This document shows, one piece after another, positions 23,874-36,350 of a DNA stretch of 64,000 nucleotides. The DNA comes from Linum tenue. Taxonomy: Eukaryota > Streptophyta > Magnoliopsida > Malpighiales > Linaceae. The DNA lies in assembly GCA_946122785.1 (NCBI GenBank), contig CAMGYJ010000006.1, positions 48,256,066 through 48,320,065 on the forward strand, written 5' to 3'. The position numbers and the translations under genes were made by a program. Each line of letters opens with the position of its first letter. The stretch's first letter is position 1. The notes beneath the pieces are model-generated. The model saw only the letters and a program-made list of their open reading frames with translations. It was not told the DNA's origin and did not search any database.

Positions 23874-25762
23874 TCAAATCGTGGAGCAATCAGCTTCCTT
23901 GAACCAAAGCTGCTCCATGTCCATATCATATGTAACCAAGAAGTTCATCTGCGCCAAGTTACCATACACGCCCGTGTTCTCCGACATGGTCGGTGCAAAC
24001 GCCAGACAGGCAACGTCCTCACTCGTTTTTATAAACGTGTTGTCGGGCCTCAACTTGAGCGTCCCCGGAGCCGACTGGCCGTTGCCGGGGAGCTCAAAAT
24101 GCACCGTCATTTCCGGCACGTCAACGTCTGCTAGCTCATTGCCAACTCCGCCTCTCACGTCGTAGCACGGCTCCAAGACTCCCAACGGGTCCTCCACCTT
24201 GTCCAAATGTTTCGTCTGGTTCTCCACCTTGGCTGCCACGGCGTCGTAGAATGCACTTGGCAAGAACGTCAGTGGTGTCCCTGTGTCCATGATCATGTAC
24301 AGCTTCACTCCGCGGCCACTCGATGAAACTGTCACCGAAAATAATCGAGATTTTAAGTAGAATCGAATGATCTCTAGCTAGTTAAGCATTCCTCCGAATA
24401 CCACTACATACGTATAATCATAGTTAGTAAAATACGTTACGGGAAAGTTACGTATAAAATACGTACGGGTATTTTACTTCGTCTCTAATTTAATGTTACG
24501 TTTAATAGTACATTAATAGTCATAAATATATAAAAAATTAAATTATTTTAAAAATAAATAAATGACAGTAAAGTTAATAATTTAATTCATTAAATACGGA
24601 TATTAAACGTGTTATATGGGTTTTATACGTGTTTAGTACGGGAGCCATCAAATAAACGAAAGAAATTAAACTGCTTGACAATAATACGAATACGTAAATA
24701 TGTATGAATACATCATACATATACATGTATTAAACGGAGTATTTATTAACTATGCGTATAGTATAATGAATCACCTTTGGAGAATTCCACCATCTCACCG
24801 CCGACGCCAATCCCATGGAGGATGAAACGGTAATCCGAGTACGGGTCCAGAAACGACATGGGGACGAACGTCGTATTGCTGTGGTCGGAGACCGTATCGT
24901 TGGTGAAGTCGGTACGCCCGAACCTAATCTTGCCAGCACCGTTATTACTATTAACAAACGGCGGGGTCAAGCAATAAGCGAAGCTCTCGGTGACGGAGTA
25001 CTCGTGCACCTTGGACACCAGCGAATTGGGCCCGGGCCCAAGCCCAACGCTCCCAGAGGGCCGCGTCGTGGGGGCGTTATCATTATCATCCGTGTAATTG
25101 GCACCACCGTAAGCATTGAAAACGCCACACCCGAAGGTGGCCCCGGGGAGGTTGACGACGTCAGCGAGGGTGACGTTGTCGGTGCCCAGCAGCCCGTCGG
25201 TGAGGAAGGAGCCCTCGCGCTGGAAGTAGAAGCAGGCGCCGTCGGAGCAGGTGGTGGCGAGGGAGGAGAAGGCGGCGGCGGAGGTGTTGAGGTTGGGGTA
25301 GCAGGTGGGGGAGTCGCAGGGGAGCGGCGCGTAGGTGGAGGAGTTGTTGGGGCGGAAGTAAGGGTCGTGCTGACGGAAGCACATGACGCAGGGCTCGCAC
25401 TGGGTCCAGATGAGGTCGCTCCTGGTCTCGATGGAGGCGTAGATGTGGGTCGGCGGGGTGCCGATGGAGACCTTCATCAGGTAGTCGCCGTCGCCGAGGG
25501 ACAGCCCAATAGGGTCGGCTTTGGGAGCTAGCTCGTCGGGAAAGGCTGAGACGCCGTTTATCCGATCGAAGGAGCGCTGCAACGACGACCGGCTGGGGTA
25601 GTAGGGTTTCGACGGCGGGGAGTGGTGGATGATGGAGTGTTTGTGGATTAGGTCAAGTGTGAAGCTGGTCCTGCTGCCTGGTGACGTGGCTCTAGATAGG
25701 CTGAAGAGGAAGGTGACGATGACGGAAGTAATTGGGTAACTCAATTTTGTGATGCTGGCCAT
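23874..25762 (-). CDS. Nepenthesin/CDR1-like aspartic protease family protein with altered first active site
   Basis: Two exons, 24775-25762 and 23874-24328, with a 446 bp GT-AG intron; 1443 nt, 480 residues, the normal length for this A1 family. The start is the ATG at 25762. Residues 1 to about 28 look like a signal peptide, so secretion is expected. The xylanase-inhibitor/nepenthesin fold is recognisable: YLMKVSIGTPP, SDLIWTQCEPC, many paired cysteines, FGCG, SLVSKV, and a second active-site motif MIMDTGTPLTFLP. The first catalytic motif, normally DTGS, reads ETRS, changing both the Asp nucleophile and the Gly. Peptidase activity is therefore doubtful and the protein may be an inactive homologue. 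The reading frame is otherwise clean. The intron is rich in TACGT words. Family assignment is secure; activity loss is inference. Confidence 0.9.
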
Positions 25763-26783
25763 AGCCAAGCCACCGGAGTAAAAGTTTGATATGATTGAAG
25801 ATAATTACGATATCAGAAATCTAAATGAGAGGGTTACAGAATTTACGTTAATCTGTTGTTATGTATATATACTATATATATAACTTAATGACATTGGTGT
25901 CGGGAATGAGATGAGCATATTTTTAGTTGCAACTAAATTGTGTGATAAGCCACTTTTATGTTTCTTTACTTTTGATCCCAATTTGAGGAAGTACACATAA
26001 AGTATATGATATATGGTGTTTTGTTGTTGTTGAAATAGTTGAATCAATAACTTAGATCTTTAGGAGGTAAGTTGTGTGTGAAAGAGTATCGGGTAGCTAG
26101 CAAGTTATTACAACCTTCGGTTGGTAACAGAGGCTAAACTACATTATCTCAACTACTTGAATAATTTGGATTGTTTTAATCATAATATTACCTCTTGCAC
26201 GACTTTATTGGATCCAGTACACCACATTCTTTTTTTCATGTGATTTTCGTTCATAAAAAATCTTGTTTTCATTCAAAACATGCTATATAGATGTCATAAG
26301 TCACTATAATAAAAATTGAGCTTCAAAGTTTAGGTAACATAGGCTATTGTAATTTGAACTTTTTTTTTTACAATTTCTGCTACACATATAAAAAAATATA
26401 TAGGTTCCTATTGTATTCATGTAATCTAAGGTTACAACATACGGTTGGTAATAAAATGATATACAAATATTTAATTAATCGAATCATGGTGCGTAATACT
26501 ATACCTCTAACTCTTAATGAGTACACCCAACGTCTTAGTTCTCTACTCAAAAATCCATAAACCATAAGTTGTCACATCTATAATGTTTGATGTATTTTGA
26601 TGGATCAAAACAATTGAACATTCTTTCTAGTTTAATTGATTTTAGGCTATAGAATTTACAGAATTAGGACCTATTTACTCACTAGGAATTAAGCTATAAT
26701 GTCATGTCCCGAACTCTGGTTAATTCAAGGTTTATATAACATATACTTACATAAAATATGCAATACCCTAAAATTTATCATAT
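25763..26783. other. Upstream region of the protease-like gene, noncoding
   Basis: Contains the presumed promoter of the minus-strand protease-like gene. A minus-strand TATATATAG-type run at 25864-25882 is a possible TATA region, about 100 bp before the ATG. Beyond that the DNA is AT-rich and without recognisable genes or element ends. Confidence 0.4.
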
Positions 26784-26786
26784 ATA

Positions 26787-29503
26787 CACTACAACAAATT
26801 CGGCTTATTAGGAAAAAAAATATTTTGTTATTTTCTATTTGTCACAATAGGTATGGTGATATGACAAAAATAATATGTCCTATTTGGTATGCCTAATGTG
26901 ACAAAAAAAAATTATTGTCAGAATAAGTCATGAGTTAAAGTGAGTAATGTGACAAATATTTCGTGTCACAATTAATTTTATCAAAATAGGCATCCCATAT
27001 CGGGATGTAAGAGACACAAAAGTGACAAATTATATCGTCAAAGTAGCTTTTGTCATATTATGTCTTCCTGAATTATTTAAATGACAAAGTGTTTTGTCAC
27101 AATAGATAGCGATAATCCCACGATGAGCTGACAACAGGGCATGTTCGTCATAATATAGTGATTTTGGCTTTTACAAAAGGCATGTTTTGTCATATTCTGT
27201 CTTCCCGTGATTTTATCTATGGGCGGGAAAGGAAATTCAAATTGTCCTCTCCCTAAAAATATTTGACTATTGAAATTTTTTTTAGTGCTCGGTGGCACGC
27301 CCTTTAATTTTTTGGGGTTTTCTTTTATTTTTCTTCCTATGCGACTTCGTGTCCATTTTGATCTCCTTCCCTTTGTTGCAATTTCTGGAGGTTGCAGCAT
27401 ACCAAATACGAAGTTGAAAGTTGAAAACCTACGGCCCAAATCAATCTCGCTCCTTCAATTCTCTCCGCCAGTCCGCCCCTCGTCGGTCGTCGTCTCCTGT
27501 AGCCGGTTCGACAGATTGTCGAAGTCGTTCTCCTTGCAATCAGCGAGCGCACTCCAGGTCGCCAACATAGCAGCCTCCCTCTGCCTCCATCTTCGGCTCA
27601 AGTTTTGTTCGTCGTCCGGGAGAAATCACGAACATGAAAGTCAGGTCTTGCACAACCTCCGGTTGCTATCGCAAGTTGCGAGAAGCCTAACAACAGATCT
27701 GGGCGGCGGTTCTCCTCACCAGCAGATCTGGGCTTTGGGGTTCTGTTTCGTGTTGTGGTTGCCATTGTTATTATGATTTCTGGGTTTCTGCATTCCCTCT
27801 TCATTTCCCAGTCCTATTCATGAAGAGAGACGATTCATCTTCTTCATGTAAGCATTTGATGTTGCCGATTTCGCTTGGCATGCTTCCCTGAAATGAGTTT
27901 CTGATTCATTTTCATTGTTGCTATTACTTTGCTAATTAAAGGTATCTTGGCCTCCCCAAACAAGGAAAGCGCTTTACCTCTCCACCATCTCCAATTTCAA
28001 TCGAAGAACCCTAAAATTCGAATCGCCAGAAGGTCGCTTTACCTTTGTCGATCCCTGCAGCTACTTTTCTAGCCACCAAGTACTCACCGTCGGGCTTCCC
28101 TCAAATGCGATTGCTAGCCGGTCCGACTCAATTTCGTGGTAGTTCAAAAATCACTGCTCCAGACTTACGTCGATCTTCACTCTTCCCTAGTCCTTTACGA
28201 CCTACTAATAATCAATTGATTCGGGTAATTTAATAAGGTTAGAAGCAACCTTGTACAATAGAGAGATGTTTTCTTTCAAAACATCTGAACGTTGCTGCAA
28301 GGTATTTTCTGGCGTTTCATATTTCATTATTGTCTTGTCTCTTGAGTTCTAATCATATGTTTCCTTTGAGCAGTACCATCAATCAGGATCCCCTTTCTTA
28401 ATTGTTGTGTCTTTTGGGGTTTTCCCATTTTGACAGAAGGAATTGGGTCATTCGGCTTTCTCCGCAGCATCGTCACCTTTCTCGGTTCCCAGATGCAAGA
28501 AATCAATCGCGAAGAAAATTGTTTCGGTCAAGGCGCCATAGCAGTTCGAGCGCAAGCCGACAACTACTGGCTCGATTGGTGTCCTATTCTCACGTGCTTT
28601 TCACTGTGGTTCCTTCTAGCCACCAGTTTGATTCTGTTCATTTTAGTAATGGGAGATTTTGATGCAAGTGAAGACTGCGATAACAATGAATGAGAAAATC
28701 TGGGCTAGGGCTTCTCAGAAGACCCATTTGAGTCACGGTGAAAATGTTTGGGTAGACGTTAATATCTTGATGACTCGTGATGGTTGTGGCACTGGTTCTA
28801 TTGGTATCTTCAAAAAGGAGTTTGGACAGAATGCCAAGGTTTGCGTCGTCTCAGCTTTCAATTTGAGGTAGGTTTTCTCTACAGATTGTATGAACATATA
28901 AGTGGCAGCAGCAGTGACAACAATAGGCCAGCGTTGTCGAGGGATTCAAAATTCCTAGATTAGTTTGTTTAGGACACCAAAAATAGTTAGATGTATAACT
29001 AGTATTTGTTTGATCAGAGTTTCATGCTACAAGAAATTTTTTCAACTATATGTTATTCAATATATTGATGAATAAATCATATTGGTAACAATATGCAGTT
29101 ATGACAAAATACGTTCTTCCTAATTTACAGTTTTGACAAAATATATTCGTCACACCATACATTTATGACAAAAAGTTTCTGTCACAATTATGTGATGTTA
29201 AAATATAATGTTGTAATATGACGAAAATTTTCTGTCAAAATAAGCAAATTATGACAAGATTAATGACAAAATATGTCGTCATAACATCTCTGTTTGTCAC
29301 AGTAGACTACCAGAACCTCAGCTATAGTGAAAGCAAATGTGACAAACTTGTTTTAAATTTTTATCACATTTGATCTATTCTGACGGCGATAAAATGACAA
29401 ACCTTCGTGACAACACCTTTTGTCATACTATACCTCATATGACAAAATGAGTATCTAATATGAAAAAAATTCCCCGTCATAATAGGCAGAATTTGTTGTA
29501 GTG
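26787..29503. mobile_element. CACTA (En/Spm) non-autonomous element, complete
   Basis: 2717 bp. Left end CACTACAACAAATTCGGCTTATTA and right end TAATAGGCAGAATTTGTTGTAGTG are inverted repeats with few mismatches, flanked by ATA on both sides (26784-26786 and 29504-29506), the 3 bp duplication of CACTA elements. The subterminal 300-400 bp at each end are packed with TGACAAA/TTTGTCA words, the expected transposase-binding repeats. The centre (27280-28870) has different composition, CT-rich and GC-richer, with no transposase. It may be captured host sequence or the remains of the element's own leader. I recognised no domain in its ORFs. Confidence 0.88.
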
Positions 29504-29506
29504 ATA

Positions 29507-30171
29507 CCATAGAAGGCTCACACACACATGCACATATATAGTGGCTTCTTCAGTGTACTCACAAAATGAGTGCTTAGAATGCACTCAATCAACTATAAAA
29601 ATAGCCTTAAGACATCGAATTTTGGATTTTAATTGGTAGAATTAGTCTGGTATGATAATATAACATATGATCACAACTAATCAATCCATTATTGTAACGT
29701 TTAAACGTTCAAGTTTGAACACTAACCCTAAACCCCAAATCATAAACCATAAACCCTAATACTACATCTGTAAACTCTAAAACCTTTAAATCAAAGTAAA
29801 ACTTGAATGATTTTTGTGAAAATTCATGTGTTTTCTTGTCCATCATATCACAAGGACGATTGAAATAGTTCTCATATGAATGATCAACTCATAATGACGA
29901 TTATGAAGCAGATGTGCATTGTATGGGAAAAAAAAGAGTGCACCTATATATATATAGGTTGAACTTACAACAATATATAGTAGGTTATAATAGTATGATG
30001 CACAATTACTAAAAGACTAGGAGAACAAAATGTTAATGCTCCAGCAGTATTGGCATACGAAAAGTCTTCAAATTTATTTTAGTATCTCTTAATTGTAAAG
30101 ATATTGGGTTTGCACTTATTGATTTCTGGTTCCAGTTCCAATTGATGTTATTGTGGAAAATATGACTTGTA
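29507..30171. other. Noncoding
   Basis: AT-rich DNA. A short run of CCCTAAA-like words (29723-29770) resembles telomeric repeat but is too degenerate to call. No genes seen. Confidence 0.4.
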
Positions 30172-30179
30172 ACTATAAA

Positions 30180-30375
30180 CAATGCAGTCAAAATCGCATT
30201 TTAAAGGTTAACAACTTCTGCTTTTACGTTTTTAGATCACCAAAATGCTTCTATGCAAAATCATAATTTTATAGTTAATTTAGTTAAAATACACTTTAAA
30301 GATTAAAAACTTACGATTTTACGCTTCTAGATCACCAAAACTCTTCTACATAAAAACAAGTTTTTAACTACATTG
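30180..30375. mobile_element. hAT-type MITE, copy 2 (196 bp)
   Basis: Same family as 21830-22029. Ends CAATGCAGTCAAAA and TTTTAACTACATTG, target duplication ACTATAAA / ACTATAAG (30172-30179 and 30376-30383; one mismatch). The internal AGATCACCAAAA...CTTCTA segments are shared with copy 1. The mismatch in the duplication suggests it is a little older. Confidence 0.85.
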
Positions 30376-30383
30376 ACTATAAG

Positions 30384-31570
30384 GAGTACTAAAAAGTATG
30401 ACTATCATCATAATTGAACCAACGATGTCTATTTTTGCTTTAGCACAAAATTGCTTATTACCATCAGAAAATGGCTATTATTATAAGAGAAACTAAATGT
30501 GGGTATATGCTCTCTTTCCTTTAATATACATTTATTTATTTATTTAGGGTTGAGCAGAAAACAGGTACATAATAACAAGATGATCAAGAACAGAAAACAA
30601 AGAAAAAGAAGATGGACCAGCCGAGAAAACTGAAAAGTGTTGGTAAACAGAGAATTTGTTCAAATTTTTTTTGTCCCAAATATTATTCCCCCTCCCCCCA
30701 GCCTTCCATAAATAGACTATAACATATTCTATCTTTGCCACCAAAATTGAGAATTGATTTGTGGCTTCGGGTTGGGAATATATGCACTTGGGACTCCACT
30801 CCTTTTGCTTTCATTGCTTCCTAGCTCTAGCTAAGCTCATTCTCCAAATAATAAAAGCATTGGAGTATGGGAAACTGAACCTAACCTATAGGGAATGTAA
30901 TACAAAACAACAAGTACGGATCCATGAAATGAAAAAAAAAAAATTTGATCAATTGTCTTATTTATACAAAATGAATCATTTAAAATGAGTCAATTTGAAT
31001 TGTCTGTCCTCGCTCCAGATAATTACAATTGTCTCAAAATGAGTTAATTTGAAATTTCCAAAACAGAATTGCTTCATCTAAATTTTGTGATGCCAAACGG
31101 ATCAATTTTGCCAAATTGTCTTAAAACAAAGCAATTGGATCAAATTGATCTGTTAGAATTTCTCATCCAAAAGACCCCTAAAGTTTTTGTAGGGTTTGTT
31201 CACAAATTTATTCAAATAGCATAATAAATATGGTTGGGGGAAGTATATTTGGAATGTAAACCAAAGAAATTATTGGATGGTTTTAGAAGTGCTAACATAT
31301 GGATCTATAAAGGCAGCTAGTTAGCTCTATGGAAGTTCTCCTCATTGGTATTTGTCCTCCTAGGAACCACTCAACTGGAATTGCATCTTTCATGTTTTAA
31401 TGTTTTATGGAACTAGATATGCTTGCCCGTACTCTGATACGGGGAATTCTGTGTTTCTTTTTCCCGTTCTTTTATGCCACTTTCAATTAAATAGCCAAAA
31501 GAGTGGAGAAAAAATGATTTTATCCTTTACACTATGGCTCGATATTTGTAATTGGATTAGTTTGTTGTTA
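30384..31570. other. Noncoding, possibly an old MITE at 30930-31190
   Basis: AT-rich. Around 30940-31180 GATCAATT / AATTGATC and CAATTTGA words recur in both orientations, as in a decayed inverted-repeat element, but no terminal repeats with a duplication were defined. Small ORFs have no recognisable domain. Confidence 0.35.
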
Positions 31571-31575
31571 ATTTT

Positions 31576-31855
31576 TGTAAACAAGATGAACGCGGAAGCT
31601 AGAAAGAAGGTTGACACAGTGATTTACGTGGTTCTTGTCATCCAGGATGGATGACCTTACTCCACGGAGAATAATCTCAAGGCTATTATTACATCACGCA
31701 GATATGAGCTGCGAAACCTAGATCTTGCTACACAAAGGTAGCGGCAGCAATATAAAGAAGCCCATCGACAACGAAACTAGGGCAAGTCAGGGGTAAAGTG
31801 CAAAACAGTCCCTCAAGAAATACAAAAGACAACAAGTGGTCCACTAATTTCAATA
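31576..31855 (-). repeat. Copia 3' LTR
   Basis: 280 bp, matched by 36070-36350. The minus-strand sequence just before it is CTTGAGGGGGCG (31856-31867), a copia polypurine tract. Confidence 0.9.
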
Positions 31856-31976
31856 CGCCCCCTCAAGCTAAAGCATGGAGGTCACGAATGCCAAGCTTGG
31901 ATAAGAGGAAATGAAACTGGTTGGTGCCAAGTGCCTTAGTGAGAATGTCTGCCAACTGGAGATGGGTACCGATCTT

Positions 31977-34900
31977 CTAGGGATTTATCTCACCAGAACG
32001 AACCCGCTCACGAACAAAGTAGCAATCCATCTCCACATGCTTGGTGCGCTCGTGGAAGACTGGGTTAGTTGCAATATGCAAAGCAGCCTGGTTATCACAA
32101 AACATAATAGTAGGACCTGACTGAGGGACACAGAGCTCACGTAGAAGAAAATGGAGCCATAGAACTTCGCTCACGGTACTAGCCATGGCCCGGTACGCAG
32201 CCTTAGTAGAAGAACGAGCCACTGCACGTTGCTTCTTCGTGCGCCAGGAAATGGGTGCTTCGCCGAGAGTGATATAGTACCCGGTGTTCGAACGACATGT
32301 AGACTGGCAACCAGCCCAGTGTGCATCACAGTAGGCGAGAAGATCAAGGGAGCCATGGGCAGGGAAGAACAAACCCTTTCCTGGAGAGGTTTTGAGGTAC
32401 CTCAGAACACAATTAGCCGCGACAACATGGTCAGGGCTGGGAGCATGCACAAACTTACTCAAAATGTTGACGGTAAAAGCAATGTCTTGCCGAGTAACCG
32501 TGAGATAGAGAAAGCAATGGCAGCGTCTGTGGGGCGCGTGAGGGTGTGGTTCTGCTCCATGGGAAAACTACTAGGGCGTGCACCCTCAACACTAGCATCC
32601 TGCAGAATATCAAGAGTATACTTTCGAATGACTGAGGACAACACCTTCTCTAGAGCGTGCCACCTCAATGCCCAAGAAATATTTCAGAGGCCCCAGGTCT
32701 TTAATACTGAACTGGGCATCGAGATATTTCTTGACGTGAGTGATGAAAACGGGGTTCGTACCGGTGATGACAACATCATCCACATAGATGAGTGCTGCTA
32801 CAAAGTCAGTCGATGTCTGGTGGATGAGAAGGGAAGGATCAGCATGCAAAGTGGCGAAGCCCAGTGCAATAAGAGCCTGAGTGAATTTGGTATACTAGTT
32901 CCGGGATGCCTAGCACAAACCATAGAGAGACTTCCGCAGGCGACACACCCGAGAATCCCCAGCCTGTGCGAACCCCTGTGGCACGCGCATATATACCTCT
33001 TCATCAAGGTCCCCATGCAGAAACGCATTATTCATGTCGAGCTGATGTAGAGGCCACCCGCGATTAACAACCACTGCTATCAGAGTCTGGACGTTGAAAA
33101 GTTTGGCAACAGGAGCAAACGTGTCATGAAAATCGACACCTTCCTATTGAGTGAAGCCATTGGCCACAAGTCGAGCTTTGTACCGCTCATCTGAACCATC
33201 GGGTTTATACTTGACCTTGTAAACCCACTTGCAATCAATCACACGTTTCCCGGGCAGTATGCTCTCAAGGGTCCAAGTCCCATTAGTCATAAGTGCGCGA
33301 ATTTCCGCTGCCATTGCAACCCGCCAACACTGATGCTTCACAGCTTCAGCAAAAGTCCGAGGCTCGACAACCTTGGTAATGGCTGCCAAATAAGCACAAT
33401 GGGAAGGAGTGAAACGGTGATAAGTAACGTGATTGGAAATAGGGTAAGAGACAGAGTGAGAAGCATGACCTGGGAGATTCACATCATATATATCCAGGTG
33501 CGCAGGGGGTCGTCGATCGCAGAGGCCACGCTGAGGAGCTGGTTCTGGAGCAGGCGTGGGCTGCTCACTATCGTCATTGTCCTCCTCATGGGTAGGTGAG
33601 GATTGCGTGGGAGGAGAGGTGAAAGAAGGGCTGGCCTCCCTATCCCCATGCAGACCGTCCTCCCCATGCAACGCTTCGTCGTGGGCAGCAGCTTCACTGG
33701 ACGAGACAGGTTGAACGACGGGCAGGACGAGATTCTCAATGCCGACAGAAGGAAGAGGTGGCGCCAAGGAAGTGGATGGTGTCGAGGTCTTGAAAGGAAA
33801 CACATCTTCAACAAAATGCACGTCACGTGATGTGAAGATCTTTTGTGTTTGAGTATCAAACACTCGATAACCCTTATGGGATGCCGGATATCCAACAAAG
33901 ACACATGGACGGCCACGTCCAGTGAATTTATCAAGCTTGTGGTGACTATCTTTCGCATAAACCAAACACCCAAAATTCCATAAATGAGCATAAGAAATAG
34001 GGCTACCCAAGAGAACCTCGTATGGCGTCCTGCTACCAAGAGCAACGGTGGACAGCCGGTTAATGAGATAGGTTGAAGTCAAGATGCACTCGCCCCAGAA
34101 AGGAATAGGCAGACCACTGTGGAACGGTAAAGCGCGAGTTGTGTCCAGAAGATGTCTATGCTTTTGCTCAACTACTCCATTTTGATGTGGAGTATCAGTG
34201 AATGTTGTCTGAAGGATAATCCCATGCTCTTCATAAAAGTCACGCAAGGAATGAGTCCCAAATTCCAGGCTGTTATCTGTTTGTATCCGGCGAACAGATT
34301 TCTGAACGATAGCCTCCCCAGATATCTAAATGTATGAGTTAAAAACAACCTTTCGTTTTAATAGAACTGGATAGAAAAGGTGTGAGTCTGTTTCGCACGC
34401 AGGCAAGAATCACAATCCCGAATAGGCTGAATATTATCTCTCAAATCAAGTAAATCTCTTAACAAAATAAACTTTTCCGATGATGGGTGCCCTAGACGGG
34501 CATGCCAAAGACCAGAAGCTCCAAACTCCTAGCTACTGCGCTCGATGTGGTCGAGTGTATACCAGTACGTGATGTCTCTCCCACACGACGAGTATAAGCC
34601 ATCACGCTGCTCACCCACCCCAATCACGGTCCTAGAGGGTAAGGCCTGAAGCACGCAGAAATCAGCCAGGAAAGTCAGTGCAACATTATGATCCCTACAT
34701 AATCTCCTGACTGACAAAAGATTACACTTAAACTCAGGAACATGCAGCACCGGACGAAGATTAAGTGTTGTACTCAATATAACCTATCATGTGCCCTGAA
34801 CAGGGACACTCTCCCCATTCGTAATCCGCACAGGCGCACAAGTAGCCGAAGCATCAAGCTCATCTAACCAGCTATCATCCCGGACAATGTGCTCATTGCA

Positions 34901-36035
34901 CCCGGAATCAATTAACCAATCATAAAGGTCAGTGGATTTACCAGCCATGTTCGCCTCGGATAAGAGTAGCTTGAGCTGGGCGAATTGGGCAGAGGTAAGG
35001 CCCTGGAAGGGGCTAGGTTCAGTTTCTACATGGGCTGCCCGAAGCTGAGTTTCGCTCCTCGGCTTGCAAGAATTGGAGCGATCACCTTGGCAAGACTTGG
35101 GCTGATCGGGAGGGTATCCGTGCAGCTTATAGCAAGACTCGACGGTGTGCCCTTGCCTGTGGCAGTAAGTGCAACGCGACTTATCTTCATGATCCCTCTC
35201 CACACGTGGTTGTTCGGCATTGTCCTAGAAGGCCGCAACTTCGACGGTGGGGCATCGACCAGTGGTGATGTTACGCTGTTGCTCCTCGGTGGACACATCT
35301 TGATAAGTGTCCGCCAAAGTAGGTGTGGGCTTCATGCTAAGCAGGTGTGTATGCACAACGGAGAAAATTTCATCTAAACCCATAAGTAATTCGAAAAATC
35401 GATCTACCTCAGCCTTTTCTTGGCATTGACGTGGAAGATCATACTTGCACCCTCCGCAAGTACACCCGTTGCACGTACAACCACCGCAAACGCACTGTGG
35501 TTCCGGATTGACAGCCTGCATCTCATCCCAGAGAGTGCGCAGGCGAGTATAGAAAGCGGACACACTGATTTTGTCTTGGTGAGTACCACTGAGCAAGCGC
35601 CTGAGCTCATATGCACGCAGCGTAGCTCCCTTGCCAAAACGACGCTGCAAGTCCGTCCAGATCTCTCGCGCCGTTGCAGTTGAACGTACGCTATTTCAGA
35701 CTTCCTTGGACATGGAGGTCTTCAACCACCCCTTGATGGTCGCATCGCAATGCGCCCAAGCTTCAGCTTGCTCTCCTGTACCGGCGGCGGAATGCGGGAG
35801 CTTGCCATCGACGAAAGACAACTTGTTCTTAGTGATAAGAACCTCGGTCATATCATTGACCCACTCACCATAATTGGAATCGGTGAGCAGATCAGTCCCA
35901 AACAACTGAGCCGGATTCTGGGATGGGTGGAGAAACAATGGCGAATTCAATGGGATGGGCTATGCGCCGGCGGCGGCAACTGAAGCAGTTCCCTTCATCT
36001 CGGTCTCATTCGTCATCGCGAATCCAAAAAAAACG
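31977..36035 (-). pseudogene. Copia gag-pol polyprotein, interrupted
   Basis: Gag starts after the primer-binding site (about 36020) and reads through NSPLFLHPSQNPAQLFGTDL and W-x-CDATIKGWL. A TGA near 35696 and a TAG near 35225 break an otherwise continuous frame. The zinc knuckle CTYCHRQGHTVESC and the protease WLIDSGCNEHIV follow at 35203-34787. A shifted frame (34777-34529) carries the GAG-pre-integrase part. 34247-33144 carries the end of integrase and the start of reverse transcriptase (WVYKVKYKPDGSDERYKARL). 32849-32610 carries RT with catalytic YVDD, and 32462-31977 the RNase H (YCDAHWAGC, SSTKAAYRAM, FCDNQAALHI). The two gag stops fit CGA and CAG codons changed by C to T. Confidence 0.88.
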
Positions 36036-36057
36036 TGAATCTCTTAGAACGGAGTAT

Positions 36058-36069
36058 GCTCTGATACCA
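36058..36069 (-). other. Primer-binding site of the copia element
   Basis: TGGTATCAGAGC directly abuts the 5' LTR on the minus strand. It is complementary to the 3' end of initiator methionine tRNA, the standard primer of plant copia elements. Confidence 0.9.
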
Positions 36070-36350
36070 TGTAAACAAGATGAACGCGGAAGCTAGAAAG
36101 AAGATTGACACGGTGATTTACGTGGTTCTTATCATCCATGATGGATGACCTTACTCCACCGAGAACAATCTCAAGGCTATTATTACGTCACGCAGATATG
36201 AGCTGCGGAACCTAGGTCTTGCTACACAAAGGTAGCGACAACAATATAAAGAAGCCCATCGACAATGAAACTAGGGCAAGTCAGGGGTAAAGTGCAAAAC
36301 AGTCCCCCCAAGAAATACAAAAGACAACAAATGGTCAACTAATTTCAATA
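36070..36350 (-). repeat. Copia 5' LTR
   Basis: 281 bp, matching the left LTR with about 15 substitutions and one indel. It is followed by the ATTTT target duplication. Confidence 0.9.

Larger units (their letters stand above)
31576..36350 (-). mobile_element. Ty1/copia LTR retrotransposon, full-length but decayed
   Basis: 4775 bp on the minus strand with a perfect 5 bp duplication ATTTT (31571-31575 and 36351-36355). LTRs of 280 and 281 bp differ at about 15 positions plus one indel (roughly 5%), so it is several times older than the Tat element. On the minus strand the LTR begins TATTGAAATTAG and ends TTTACA. Order inside is gag, protease, integrase, reverse transcriptase, RNase H, the copia order. 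Coding frames are broken at several places. Confidence 0.93.

Noticed and set aside
24815..25531. Plus-strand ORF of 238 residues opposite the protease-like gene
   Set aside because: Glycine/valine-rich shadow of the GC-rich exon; the minus strand has the family motifs.
29720..29775. Telomere-like CCCTAAA words
   Set aside because: Only a few degenerate units mixed with AAACCATAAA; not a telomeric array.
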